From contig JBBRUG010000268.1 of assembly GCA_038247995.1 (NCBI GenBank), positions 1 to 8,601 on the forward strand: DNA of 8,601 nucleotides, given 5' to 3'. The stretch comes from JBBRUG01 sp038247995. Its GTDB lineage: Bacteria; Chloroflexota; Chloroflexia; Chloroflexales; Chloroflexaceae. This document shows, one piece after another, positions 1 through 4,929 of this stretch; position 1 is the first letter of the stretch, and each line of letters opens with the position of its first letter. The notes beneath the pieces are model-generated. The model ran no database searches. It worked only from the letters and a program-made list of their open reading frames with translations, and was not told where the DNA came from. The translations under genes were made by a program, and so were the position numbers.

Positions 1-62
1 GCGGGGGGGGGGGGGGGGGGGGCGCGCGGCACCCGTCCGGGGTGGGGGGGGGGGGGGGGGGC
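1..62. other. Poly-G low-complexity contig edge, probable artefact
   Basis: Two G homopolymers of about 20 and 18 bases (3-22 and 44-61) flank a short GC-rich stretch. Such runs at a contig tip are typical of no-signal poly-G calls in two-colour sequencing chemistry, and I would not treat this stretch as biological. The transposase stop codon at 63-65 lies only one base beyond the second run, so the 3' end of that gene and any element end beyond it are not trustworthy. Confidence 0.75.
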
Positions 63-476
63 TCACTCCTCCAATTCCCAACGCTTGATCACGCGCTTGC
101 GCCGATGATGGGCATGTTGGTTCAGAATGTAGCGCTCCACAATCCGAATGTGCCGCCAGTTAATCGTAAATGCTGCGTAGCCGGTCTGCCAGCGGAAATA
201 CATCCCCGGTCGAAGCGTATGGCTGACTGCATGTGAACTGAAGCCTTTCAGCGTTCCGGCCACTTTGGATATACTCAGCGTACGGGGCAAGGTGAGCGAG
301 AGATGGACGTGGTCGGCGACGCTGCCGATCGCAATTACCTGGCAGCCGAGTTGTTCGCTTTTCGTTTTGAGGATGGCGTGGAGCAGCGGCTCAAGCTCAG
401 AATCGATGAGCGGTTGGCGATATTTCGTGCCCCAGATGAAGTGGATATAGAGAATGGTGTAGTTTGGATTGCCCAT
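63..476 (-). CDS. tnpA: Y1 (HUH) transposase, IS200/IS605 or REP-associated (RAYT) type
   Basis: The 137-residue protein has the length and layout of the Y1_Tnp family. These enzymes cut and rejoin single-stranded DNA at hairpin ends through a 5'-phosphotyrosine link. The metal-binding HUH motif is H56-V57-H58 in ADHVHLS. The likely nucleophile is Y116 in RYILNQ, followed by Q120 and a basic HHRRKR tail. The start is ATG at 476, with a GGAG Shine-Dalgarno six bases upstream. There is no TnpB or accessory gene beside it, so it is either a minimal IS200-like element or a domesticated RAYT; the palindromes starting 125 bp upstream of its start favour the second idea. The stop codon abuts the poly-G edge, so the last residues are uncertain. 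The family is clear and the subtype is inferred. Confidence 0.9.
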   Translation of the reverse strand: MGNPNYTILYIHFIWGTKYRQPLIDSELEPLLHAILKTKSEQLGCQVIAIGSVADHVHLSLTLPRTLSISKVAGTLKGFSSHAVSHTLRPGMYFRWQTGYAAFTINWRHIRIVERYILNQHAHHRRKRVIKRWELEE

Positions 477-492
477 CCAACACTCCAGTGTT
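477..492 (-). promoter_or_regulatory. Ribosome binding site of tnpA inside a small inverted repeat
   Basis: Read on the minus strand, AACACTGGAGTGTT lies directly before the tnpA start. The GGAG Shine-Dalgarno is at its centre and six bases separate it from ATG. The arms can form a 5-bp stem with a 4-base loop, partly hiding the ribosome binding site. IS200 elements are known to limit transposase translation with leader hairpins, so a similar role is possible. If transcription starts within the repeat, the stem would be incomplete. Confidence 0.5.
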
Positions 493-495
493 TGT

Positions 496-526
496 ATATT
501 AGTTGTACTGAAGATGTACCGTTTAA
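496..526 (-). promoter_or_regulatory. Weak candidate promoter for tnpA
   Basis: On the minus strand, TTAAAC (521-526) and TAATAT (496-501) are 19 bp apart, upstream of the tnpA start, in a patch clearly more AT-rich than the surrounding DNA. The -35 match is poor and the spacing slightly long, so this is only a candidate. Confidence 0.25.
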
Positions 527-586
527 TGCCCTGGCAAGGGTACGCGTATGCGCCGCTACTAAGGGCTCCAGATGCAGCCTGCGATT

Positions 587-594
587 TATATAAC
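587..594 (+). promoter_or_regulatory. Possible -10 element upstream of the sugar-acid operon
   Basis: TATATAAC stands out in GC-rich DNA about 130 bp before the mutarotase start and just before the palindrome cluster. I see no convincing -35 hexamer at the right distance. If it is used, the palindromes would lie in the transcribed leader. Confidence 0.2.
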
Positions 595-600
595 TACAAC

Positions 601-666
601 GCCGCTTCAGCGGCGCATGTGTTCCGGCGCCAAGCCGCTTCAGCGGCGCATGTGTTCCGGCGCCAA
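601..666 (+). repeat. 33-bp tandem duplication, each unit carrying a C(TTCA)G hairpin
   Basis: Units 601-633 and 634-666 are identical. Each begins with the palindrome GCCGCTTCAGCGGC, a 5-bp stem closed by TTCA, followed by a 19-base spacer ending CGGCGCCAA. Perfect identity suggests recent duplication. The second unit also serves as the first hairpin of the paired-hairpin element described next. Confidence 0.85.
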
Positions 667-687
667 TAGGAGCGCCCTTCAGGGCGC
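634..687 (+). repeat. Paired-hairpin REP-like element, copy 1
   Basis: Hairpin GCCGC-TTCA-GCGGC (634-647), a 24-bp spacer, then hairpin GCGCCC-TTCA-GGGCGC (672-687). The same two-hairpin layout, spacing and orientation recur at 4853-4905 and 6835-6887. A partial extra right arm follows: CTTCAGGGCGCG at 677-688 is repeated at 692-703. The element lies between the divergent tnpA and mutarotase genes. There is no T-tract, so it is not a standard intrinsic terminator. Confidence 0.75.
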
Positions 688-725
688 GAAACTTCAGGGC
701 GCGGAACCCAATACGGACTGATCCA

Positions 726-1679
726 ATGCTTACCCACCACACAATTGGCGCTTTTCCCGCTGTTACGGTAACGACCGGCCCGCTTGCGCTCACCCTCGTG
801 CCGGAGTTGGGTGGGAAGATTAGTAGTTTGTGCGATATGCGTAGCGGCCGTGAATGGCTCTGGCGCCACCCGCGCTTGCCTTACGCCCGTGTGCCCGCCG
901 ACGCCGACTATGGCGCCCACGCCGATACCGGCGGCTGGGATGAGTGCTTTCCGAGCGTTGGCCCCTGCATCTATCCGCTGCCTCCTTGGCAAGGCGCTGC
1001 CATTGCCGACCATGGCGAACTCTGGGCTCAAACGGTAAAACTTGACATAGCTGAAGAAGGCGATCGAGTAGCACTAGCTTGTACCTGGCAAGGCGTAGCG
1101 CTGCCCTATCGCTTCGAGCGCACCTTGCATCTAAAGCGCGGTAGCGCACAGGTGCGGGCCGAGTATCTGGTGACGAACCTGAGCGCTGCGCCGTTGCACT
1201 TCATCTGGAGCGCCCATCCGTTGCTCGCGATCAGCCCCGGCATGCGCCTCGAACTGCCTGAAACGGCGACATACAATTGTTGGGCAACTGTCCCGCCTGG
1301 CCTGCTGCCGGCTACAACCGGCTTGCGGGCGCCGTTCGAAGCCGTTGACCTGAATAACTTGCCGGTAGCTAACGGATCAGCGCTCAAGCTCTGGAGCGAT
1401 CCGCTTCCCGCTGATGCAGGGCACGCGGCGTTGCATGCCAGCGATGGCGCGCTGCAGATGCGCTGGGACACTGCGCTGCTGCCGCAGATCGCCTTCTGGC
1501 TTAATCTGGGTGCCTGGGCCGGCGACGACGGCGCGCCGCTTTATAACCTGGGCCTGGAGCCATGTATCGGCGCGCAGGACTCACTTGCCGATGCGATTAC
1601 GGTGCAACGGCTTGCCGCGCAGTTGCCGCCGAACGGGACGCGGCAGTGGTGGATGGAGCTGGAACTACACACATCGTAA
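726..1679 (+). CDS. Aldose 1-epimerase-like mutarotase (galactose mutarotase fold)
   Basis: The 317-residue protein fits the aldose-1-epimerase superfamily of beta-sandwich enzymes, which interconvert alpha and beta anomers of free sugars. Visible landmarks are ELGGKISSL (27-35), GGWDECFPSVGP (69-80), DHGELW with H96, WSAHPL with H164, and LGLEPCIG with E278. The two histidines and the late glutamate match the general acid, substrate-binding and general base positions of the family. No signal peptide is seen, so it is probably cytosolic. It is the first gene of the plus-strand cluster, 35 bp ahead of the dehydratase gene, which suggests it supplies the usable anomer of the cluster's sugar or uronate. 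The ribosome binding site before ATG 726 is weak. Substrate is unknown; related members also act on sulfosugars or hexose phosphates. Confidence 0.8.
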   Translation: MLTHHTIGAFPAVTVTTGPLALTLVPELGGKISSLCDMRSGREWLWRHPRLPYARVPADADYGAHADTGGWDECFPSVGPCIYPLPPWQGAAIADHGELWAQTVKLDIAEEGDRVALACTWQGVALPYRFERTLHLKRGSAQVRAEYLVTNLSAAPLHFIWSAHPLLAISPGMRLELPETATYNCWATVPPGLLPATTGLRAPFEAVDLNNLPVANGSALKLWSDPLPADAGHAALHASDGALQMRWDTALLPQIAFWLNLGAWAGDDGAPLYNLGLEPCIGAQDSLADAITVQRLAAQLPPNGTRQWWMELELHTS

Positions 1680-1680
1680 C

Positions 1681-1698
1681 GGCGGCCCGCGAGCCGCC
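1681..1698 (+). repeat. Intercistronic hairpin after the mutarotase gene
   Basis: GGCGGC and GCCGCC form a perfect 6-bp stem with a 6-base loop, starting 1 bp after the mutarotase stop codon. No T-run follows, so it is more likely an mRNA processing or stability element, or a neutral palindrome, than a terminator. Confidence 0.55.
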
Positions 1699-1704
1699 CC
1701 TATC

Positions 1705-1708
1705 AGGA
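1705..1708 (+). promoter_or_regulatory. Ribosome binding site that fixes the dehydratase start
   Basis: AGGA lies six bases before ATG 1715. The reading frame is open further upstream to 1562, but that extension overlaps the mutarotase gene and encodes nothing family-like. The family's usual N-terminus (MKITNITTYIVG) begins at 1715. Confidence 0.7.
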
Positions 1709-1714
1709 CCACGT

Positions 1715-2869
1715 ATGAAAATTACTAACATCACGACCTACATCGTCGGCAATGCCTGGAAAAATTGGGTCTTCACGCGGGTCGATACCGATGCCGGGAT
1801 CCACGGGATCGGTGAGTGTACGCTGAATGGTTTTGCGCGCACCGTCGAGACTGCCGTCCACGAGCTGAAGCGCTTTGTGATCGGTCAAGATCCCTTCGAC
1901 GTCGAGCAGCATAGCTTGCGCCTGTTCCGCGAAGTCTATTCCGACGGCGGGCAGATTCAGGGCGCAGCACTGGCCGGGATCGAGTTTGCCTGTTGGGATA
2001 TTATGGGCAAGGCGCTTGGCCAGCCGGTCTACCGCCTGATCGGTGGGCGCTGCCACGAGCGGCTGCGCGCTTATGCCAACGGTTGGTATCGTGGGCCGCG
2101 TACGGCGGAGAGTTTCCACACCAGGGCACGCGATGTTGTGGCGCGGGGCTACACTGCACTCAAGTTCGATCCCTTCGGCGCGGCCTGGCGCGTGACTGAC
2201 CGGGCCGATTTCGACTTGACGATCGCCATTATTGCTGCCGTGCGCGATGCGGTCGGCCCGAATGTCGATATTTTGATCGAGGGCCACAACCGCTTTAGCC
2301 CGCATATGGCGCTCCAGTTTGCCGAGGCGATGGCACCGTATCAACCGACCTGGTTTGAGACGCCGGTGCCGCCGCAGCGGATCAGCCAGATGGCCGAGGT
2401 GGCGCGGCGCAGCCCGGTGCCGATCGCCTGTGGCGAAGATTATTACAGCGCCCAACAATTTAGTGAATTGCTCGCCTATGATGCGGTGCATATTATTCAG
2501 TTGGAACCGCAATACCTTGGTCTGAGTATTTCGAAGCAGATCTGCGGCATGGTTAACGCCGCCAATGGCGTTACGGCGCCGCACAGCGCGCAGGGGCCGC
2601 TTTGCTCGCTGATCTGCGCCCACCTGAACACGGCCACGCCGAACTTCTTCCTCCACGAGATCTTCGACGACTTTAACGACGACTGGAGCCGCCAGATCCT
2701 CACGCGCCCGATCAAGGTGCATGACGGCTACATCGAACTTGAGGACGACCGGGTGGGTTGGGGCGCCGACCTGAACTACGATGTGATCGCCGAACATCCC
2801 TACAACCCGGATAACTATTTGCCGCTCTTCCGCTCGGGCTGGGAACAGCGCAAGCCGGTAACGGAATAG
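1715..2869 (+). CDS. Enolase-superfamily acid-sugar dehydratase (mandelate racemase/galactonate dehydratase-like)
   Basis: This 384-residue protein has the two-part enolase-superfamily layout: an N-terminal capping domain (about 1-115), then a TIM barrel. These enzymes abstract the proton next to a carboxylate with Mg2+ help; the acid-sugar dehydratase group yields 2-keto-3-deoxy acids. Visible active-site candidates are K150/D152 (KFDPFG), E189 and H191 (LIEGHNRF), E215 (WFETP), E241 (CGEDYY) and H290 (APHSAQGP). The E-x-H at 189-191 sits where E. coli galactonate dehydratase has D-x-H, and E264 (IQLEP) sits where the Asp of the His-Asp dyad is usual. Compared from memory, the closest subgroups are galactonate/gluconate or mannonate dehydratases. 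It is the second cluster gene, consistent with dehydration of an aldonate or uronate-derived acid. The superfamily is certain and the substrate unassigned. Confidence 0.85.
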   Translation: MKITNITTYIVGNAWKNWVFTRVDTDAGIHGIGECTLNGFARTVETAVHELKRFVIGQDPFDVEQHSLRLFREVYSDGGQIQGAALAGIEFACWDIMGKALGQPVYRLIGGRCHERLRAYANGWYRGPRTAESFHTRARDVVARGYTALKFDPFGAAWRVTDRADFDLTIAIIAAVRDAVGPNVDILIEGHNRFSPHMALQFAEAMAPYQPTWFETPVPPQRISQMAEVARRSPVPIACGEDYYSAQQFSELLAYDAVHIIQLEPQYLGLSISKQICGMVNAANGVTAPHSAQGPLCSLICAHLNTATPNFFLHEIFDDFNDDWSRQILTRPIKVHDGYIELEDDRVGWGADLNYDVIAEHPYNPDNYLPLFRSGWEQRKPVTE

Positions 2870-2885
2870 ACGGACGCGATTGTAC

Positions 2886-2907
2886 GGGCAGACCCAGGTG
2901 TCTGCCC
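2886..2907 (+). repeat. Intercistronic hairpin before the SDR gene
   Basis: GGGCAGAC and GTCTGCCC form a perfect 8-bp stem around a 6-base loop containing AGGT, within the 47-bp gap between the dehydratase and SDR genes. No T-tract follows. It ends nine bases before ATG 2917, where no other good ribosome binding site is visible, so it could affect SDR translation. Confidence 0.65.
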
Positions 2908-2916
2908 GCCTGAACT

Positions 2917-3708
2917 ATGCCCCTTTCCATTAAGCTCACCACCCGCCGCGCCCTGATCACCGGGGTGAGTAGCGGGATCGGGGCGGGAATTGCCCTGGCC
3001 CTCGCCACTGCTGGCGCCGATGTGGCCGGATGCGCCCTGGAAGCCGCCGCTGAGCCTGGGCCAACTGCGTTTATTGCGCAAGCCGCATTGCTTGGGCGGC
3101 GGGCCGTCTACCGGCAGGCCAATGTCGCCGACGCTGAGCAGGCGCGTACGTTCGTCGATTGGGCTGCCGGCGAACTCGGCGGTCTGGATTATGTGATCGC
3201 CAACGCCGGGCGCAATATCTTCGCTGGAGCGGAGGCATGCGACGAGGCGACCTGGCAGGCGAATATGGATCTGAACCTGGCCGCCCACTGGCGGGTCGCG
3301 CAGGCCGCCCGACCGCACTTGCTTCAGGCCGATCAGCCGGTGATTGTGCTGATCGCCTCGAACCACGCCTGGCGTACTACACCGGGCGCCTTTCCTTATA
3401 ACGTCGCCAAGGCCGGCATGACGGCGCTGGTGCAATCGCTCACGCTGGAGTGGGGGCCGCATATTCGTACGGTCGGCGTGGCGCCGGGCTTCGTCAATAC
3501 GCCGCTCGCCGACGGGTGGTTTGCGATGTTCCCCGATCCCGGCGCCAAACGTGCCGCGATCGATGCGATTCACCCGGTGGGACGCCTCGGAAGCCCTGCC
3601 GATATCGGCGCGTTTTGCGCCTTTCTGTGTAGTCCGCTGGCCGGCTTTATCGCCGGCACAACCCTGCTGATCGACGGCGGGCGCAGCGCGGTGATGCAAG
3701 ATGTGTGA
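2917..3708 (+). CDS. Classical short-chain dehydrogenase/reductase
   Basis: The 263-residue protein is a complete classical SDR, a cytosolic NAD(P)-dependent Rossmann-fold oxidoreductase. It shows the nucleotide-binding TGVSSGIG (15-22), NAG (96-98), the catalytic N120 in DLNL, S148 in IASNHA, and Y161-x3-K165 in YNVAKAG. The APGFVNT segment (189-195) and C-terminal IDGG (252-255) are also typical. It sits between the dehydratase and UxuA-like genes, so it probably oxidises or reduces a sugar-acid hydroxyl or keto group, in the manner of gluconate 5-dehydrogenase or fructuronate reductase-like SDRs. The ribosome binding site is poor; an AGGTG lies 16 bases upstream, inside a hairpin. Family is certain; substrate and cofactor preference cannot be read. 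Confidence 0.88.
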   Translation: MPLSIKLTTRRALITGVSSGIGAGIALALATAGADVAGCALEAAAEPGPTAFIAQAALLGRRAVYRQANVADAEQARTFVDWAAGELGGLDYVIANAGRNIFAGAEACDEATWQANMDLNLAAHWRVAQAARPHLLQADQPVIVLIASNHAWRTTPGAFPYNVAKAGMTALVQSLTLEWGPHIRTVGVAPGFVNTPLADGWFAMFPDPGAKRAAIDAIHPVGRLGSPADIGAFCAFLCSPLAGFIAGTTLLIDGGRSAVMQDV

Positions 3709-3740
3709 GGCGTGAGGCCTGAGGCCTGAGGCCTCAGGCC
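3706..3740 (+). repeat. Heptamer tandem array (TGAGGCC-type)
   Basis: Five 7-bp units run from the SDR stop codon: TGAGGCG, three of TGAGGCC, and TCAGGCC. The first unit contains the stop codon itself. The array is one of three in the window that share a 7-bp period but not a sequence. Confidence 0.8.
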
Positions 3741-3741
3741 T
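3722..3741. repeat. Perfect 20-bp palindrome in the heptamer array
   Basis: The last units of the array form a perfect palindrome centred on GGCC between 3731 and 3732, with AGGCCT at both ends. The change of the final unit from TGAGGCC to TCAGGCC creates the symmetry. Confidence 0.75.
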
Positions 3742-3760
3742 GATGCTTACTAGCTGCGCA

Positions 3761-3784
3761 CTGTCCGACTGTCCGACTGTCAGA
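3761..3784 (+). repeat. Octamer tandem repeat (CTGTCCGA)
   Basis: CTGTCCGA occurs twice and is followed by CTGTCAGA, then a decayed CTGAGTCC. It lies just downstream of the heptamer array, in the 113-bp gap before the first UxuA-like gene. Confidence 0.7.
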
Positions 3785-3810
3785 CTGAGTCCTGAGACGT
3801 GAACACCCTG

Positions 3811-3817
3811 AGGAGGT
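3811..3817 (+). promoter_or_regulatory. Consensus Shine-Dalgarno of the first UxuA-like gene
   Basis: AGGAGGT is a full consensus ribosome binding site, five bases (after AGGAGG) before ATG 3822. It is the strongest in the window and suggests high translation of this gene relative to the weak sites before the mutarotase and SDR genes. Confidence 0.85.
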
Positions 3818-3821
3818 AAGT

Positions 3822-4799
3822 ATGATCAAAATTGCTGAATTTCTTTCGCCGACGCCGACGCCGCTCTGGAAACTTGCCAAGCAGGCCGGCGTGGATTCTG
3901 CCGTTGGTGGCCTGCCGACGCCCGCCGATTGCACCGACGGCGAGTCGCCGTGGGATTATTTGCCGCTGCTGCGTATGAAGCAGCGCTACGAGTCGGGCGG
4001 CTTCAGCCTCGATGTGATCGAGAGCCGCCCGCCGCTGAACCTGGCCAAGCGCGGCCTGCCCGGCGGCGACGCGGAGATCGACACTGTCTGCGCTTTGATC
4101 GAAAACATGGGCAAGCTGGGCATTCCGGTCTGGTGTTACGAGTGGATGACCGACTTCAACTGGCTGCGCACCAATACGAGCACGCCCTCACGCGGTGGCT
4201 CGGTGGTGACGAGCTACGACAATAGCCTCATGGCCGACGCACCGCCTACCCCGGGCGGCCCGATCAGCGAAGATCAGCTCTGGGAGACGCTCCAGTACTT
4301 CCTCCAGCGCGTGCTGCCAGTTGCCGAGCGCGCCGGGGTGGAATTGGCCATGCATCCCGACGATCCGCCGCTCTCGCCGATCCGCGGGGTGGGCCGGATC
4401 ATGCGCAGCGTCGAAAACTATCAGCGCCTGATCGACCTAGCGCCCAGCCCCATGAACGGGATTACGCTGTGCCAGGGCAATTTTACCCTGATGACCGAGG
4501 ATCTGCCTGCGGTGATCCGTGCGTTTGGCCGCCAGAACAAGATCTTCTTCGTCCACTTCCGCGACGTGCGTGGCACACCCGAGCGCTTCGAGGAGACCTG
4601 GCACGACGAAGGTAAAACCGATATGCTCGCCTGCCTGCGCGCCTACCGCGACATTGGCTTCGACGGCGTGCTGCGCCCTGATCACGTGCCGACGGTCGAG
4701 GGCGACAGTAACGAGCATGCGGGCTACTCGTCGTTCGGGCGGCTGTATGCGATCGGTTATATTCGCGGGTTGCGCCAGGCGGTCTATACCGAGGGCTAA
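3822..4799 (+). CDS. Mannonate dehydratase family protein (UxuA-like), paralogue 1
   Basis: The 325-residue TIM-barrel protein aligns by motif with E. coli UxuA, which dehydrates D-mannonate to 2-keto-3-deoxygluconate in hexuronate breakdown. It is shorter than the roughly 394-residue E. coli enzyme. Shared blocks are VIESRPP (65-71), HPDDPP (178-183), LCQGNF (216-221), HFRDV (245-249), KTDM (265-268), RPDHVP (285-290) and AGYSSFGRL (300-308). From memory of the Streptococcus suis structure, the metal ligands map to H178, C217, H245 and D287, and the catalytic His/Tyr pair to H288 and Y302, with the 14-residue spacing preserved. All are intact, so metal-dependent dehydratase activity is plausible, though uronate isomerase-like chemistry is not excluded. 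It lies mid-operon; the second paralogue starts 130 bp downstream. Confidence 0.82.
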   Translation: MIKIAEFLSPTPTPLWKLAKQAGVDSAVGGLPTPADCTDGESPWDYLPLLRMKQRYESGGFSLDVIESRPPLNLAKRGLPGGDAEIDTVCALIENMGKLGIPVWCYEWMTDFNWLRTNTSTPSRGGSVVTSYDNSLMADAPPTPGGPISEDQLWETLQYFLQRVLPVAERAGVELAMHPDDPPLSPIRGVGRIMRSVENYQRLIDLAPSPMNGITLCQGNFTLMTEDLPAVIRAFGRQNKIFFVHFRDVRGTPERFEETWHDEGKTDMLACLRAYRDIGFDGVLRPDHVPTVEGDSNEHAGYSSFGRLYAIGYIRGLRQAVYTEG

Positions 4800-4808
4800 A
4801 TGCTCTAG

Positions 4809-4821
4809 CGCGGCCAGGGCT
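4809..4821 (+). repeat. 13-bp sequence shared with 6827-6839
   Basis: CGCGGCCAGGGCT occurs here and at 6827-6839, where it leads straight into the first hairpin of element copy 3. Here the hairpin has decayed (GGGCTGATGAC instead of GGGCTTCAGCC) and the intact pair begins 31 bp downstream, so this may be a remnant copy. Confidence 0.5.
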
Positions 4822-4852
4822 GATGACGATTAAGCCATTCATTCCCGGAATA

Positions 4853-4905
4853 GCCGCTTCAGCGGCCTATTGCTCCACAAGCGTGAGCAGCGCTCTTCAG
4901 GGCGC
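4853..4905 (+). repeat. Paired-hairpin REP-like element, copy 2
   Basis: GCCGC-TTCA-GCGGC (4853-4866), a 23-bp spacer, then GCGCTC-TTCA-GGGCGC (4890-4905). The one change in the second stem (T opposite G) still allows a G-U pair in RNA. It sits between the two UxuA-like genes, 24 bp before the start of the second, and is probably transcribed. Confidence 0.75.
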
Positions 4906-4918
4906 GTAACCCGTACCG

Positions 4919-4923
4919 AAGGA
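4919..4923 (+). promoter_or_regulatory. Ribosome binding site that fixes the second UxuA-like start
   Basis: AAGGA lies six bases before ATG 4930. The frame stays open back to 4870, but that stretch runs through the paired-hairpin element, so the upstream ATG is rejected. Confidence 0.7.
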
Positions 4924-4929
4924 TACCCC

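Noticed and set aside
1..62. G-quadruplex regulatory element in the poly-G stretch
   Set aside because: Uninterrupted homopolymer runs at a contig tip are far better explained by sequencing artefact.
563..579. GGCT...AGCC inverted repeat upstream of the first palindromes as a further element copy
   Set aside because: It has a 4-bp stem with an 8-base loop and no TTCA apex; too weak to support.
601..703. Possible CRISPR array
   Set aside because: There are only two 33-bp units and they are directly adjacent with no unique spacers; the other similarities are short palindromes, and no cas genes are present.
335..793. Minus-strand frame across the palindrome cluster and the tnpA start
   Set aside because: It translates the 33-bp repeats into a duplicated peptide and overlaps the genuine transposase in another frame; there is no family resemblance.
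1562..1714. 51-codon N-terminal extension of the dehydratase gene
   Set aside because: It overlaps the mutarotase coding region and looks unlike the family N-terminus. A ribosome binding site precedes ATG 1715.
1703..2797. Long minus-strand open frame (364 codons) opposite the enolase-superfamily gene
   Set aside because: It is a shadow frame of a GC-rich gene. Its translation is Arg/His-rich with no recognisable motif, while the plus strand encodes a clear dehydratase.
2815..3699. Long minus-strand open frame (294 codons) opposite the classical SDR gene
   Set aside because: It has Gly/Arg-rich composition and no motif, and it covers the full SDR reading frame, whose catalytic residues are intact.
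4000..4012. GGCTTCAGCC inside the first UxuA-like coding region as another element copy
   Set aside because: It has only a 3-bp stem, no partner hairpin at 23-25 bp, and it encodes conserved protein sequence; probably chance.
4870..4929. 20-codon N-terminal extension of the second UxuA-like gene
   Set aside because: It runs through the paired-hairpin element. AAGGA stands at the right distance from ATG 4930.
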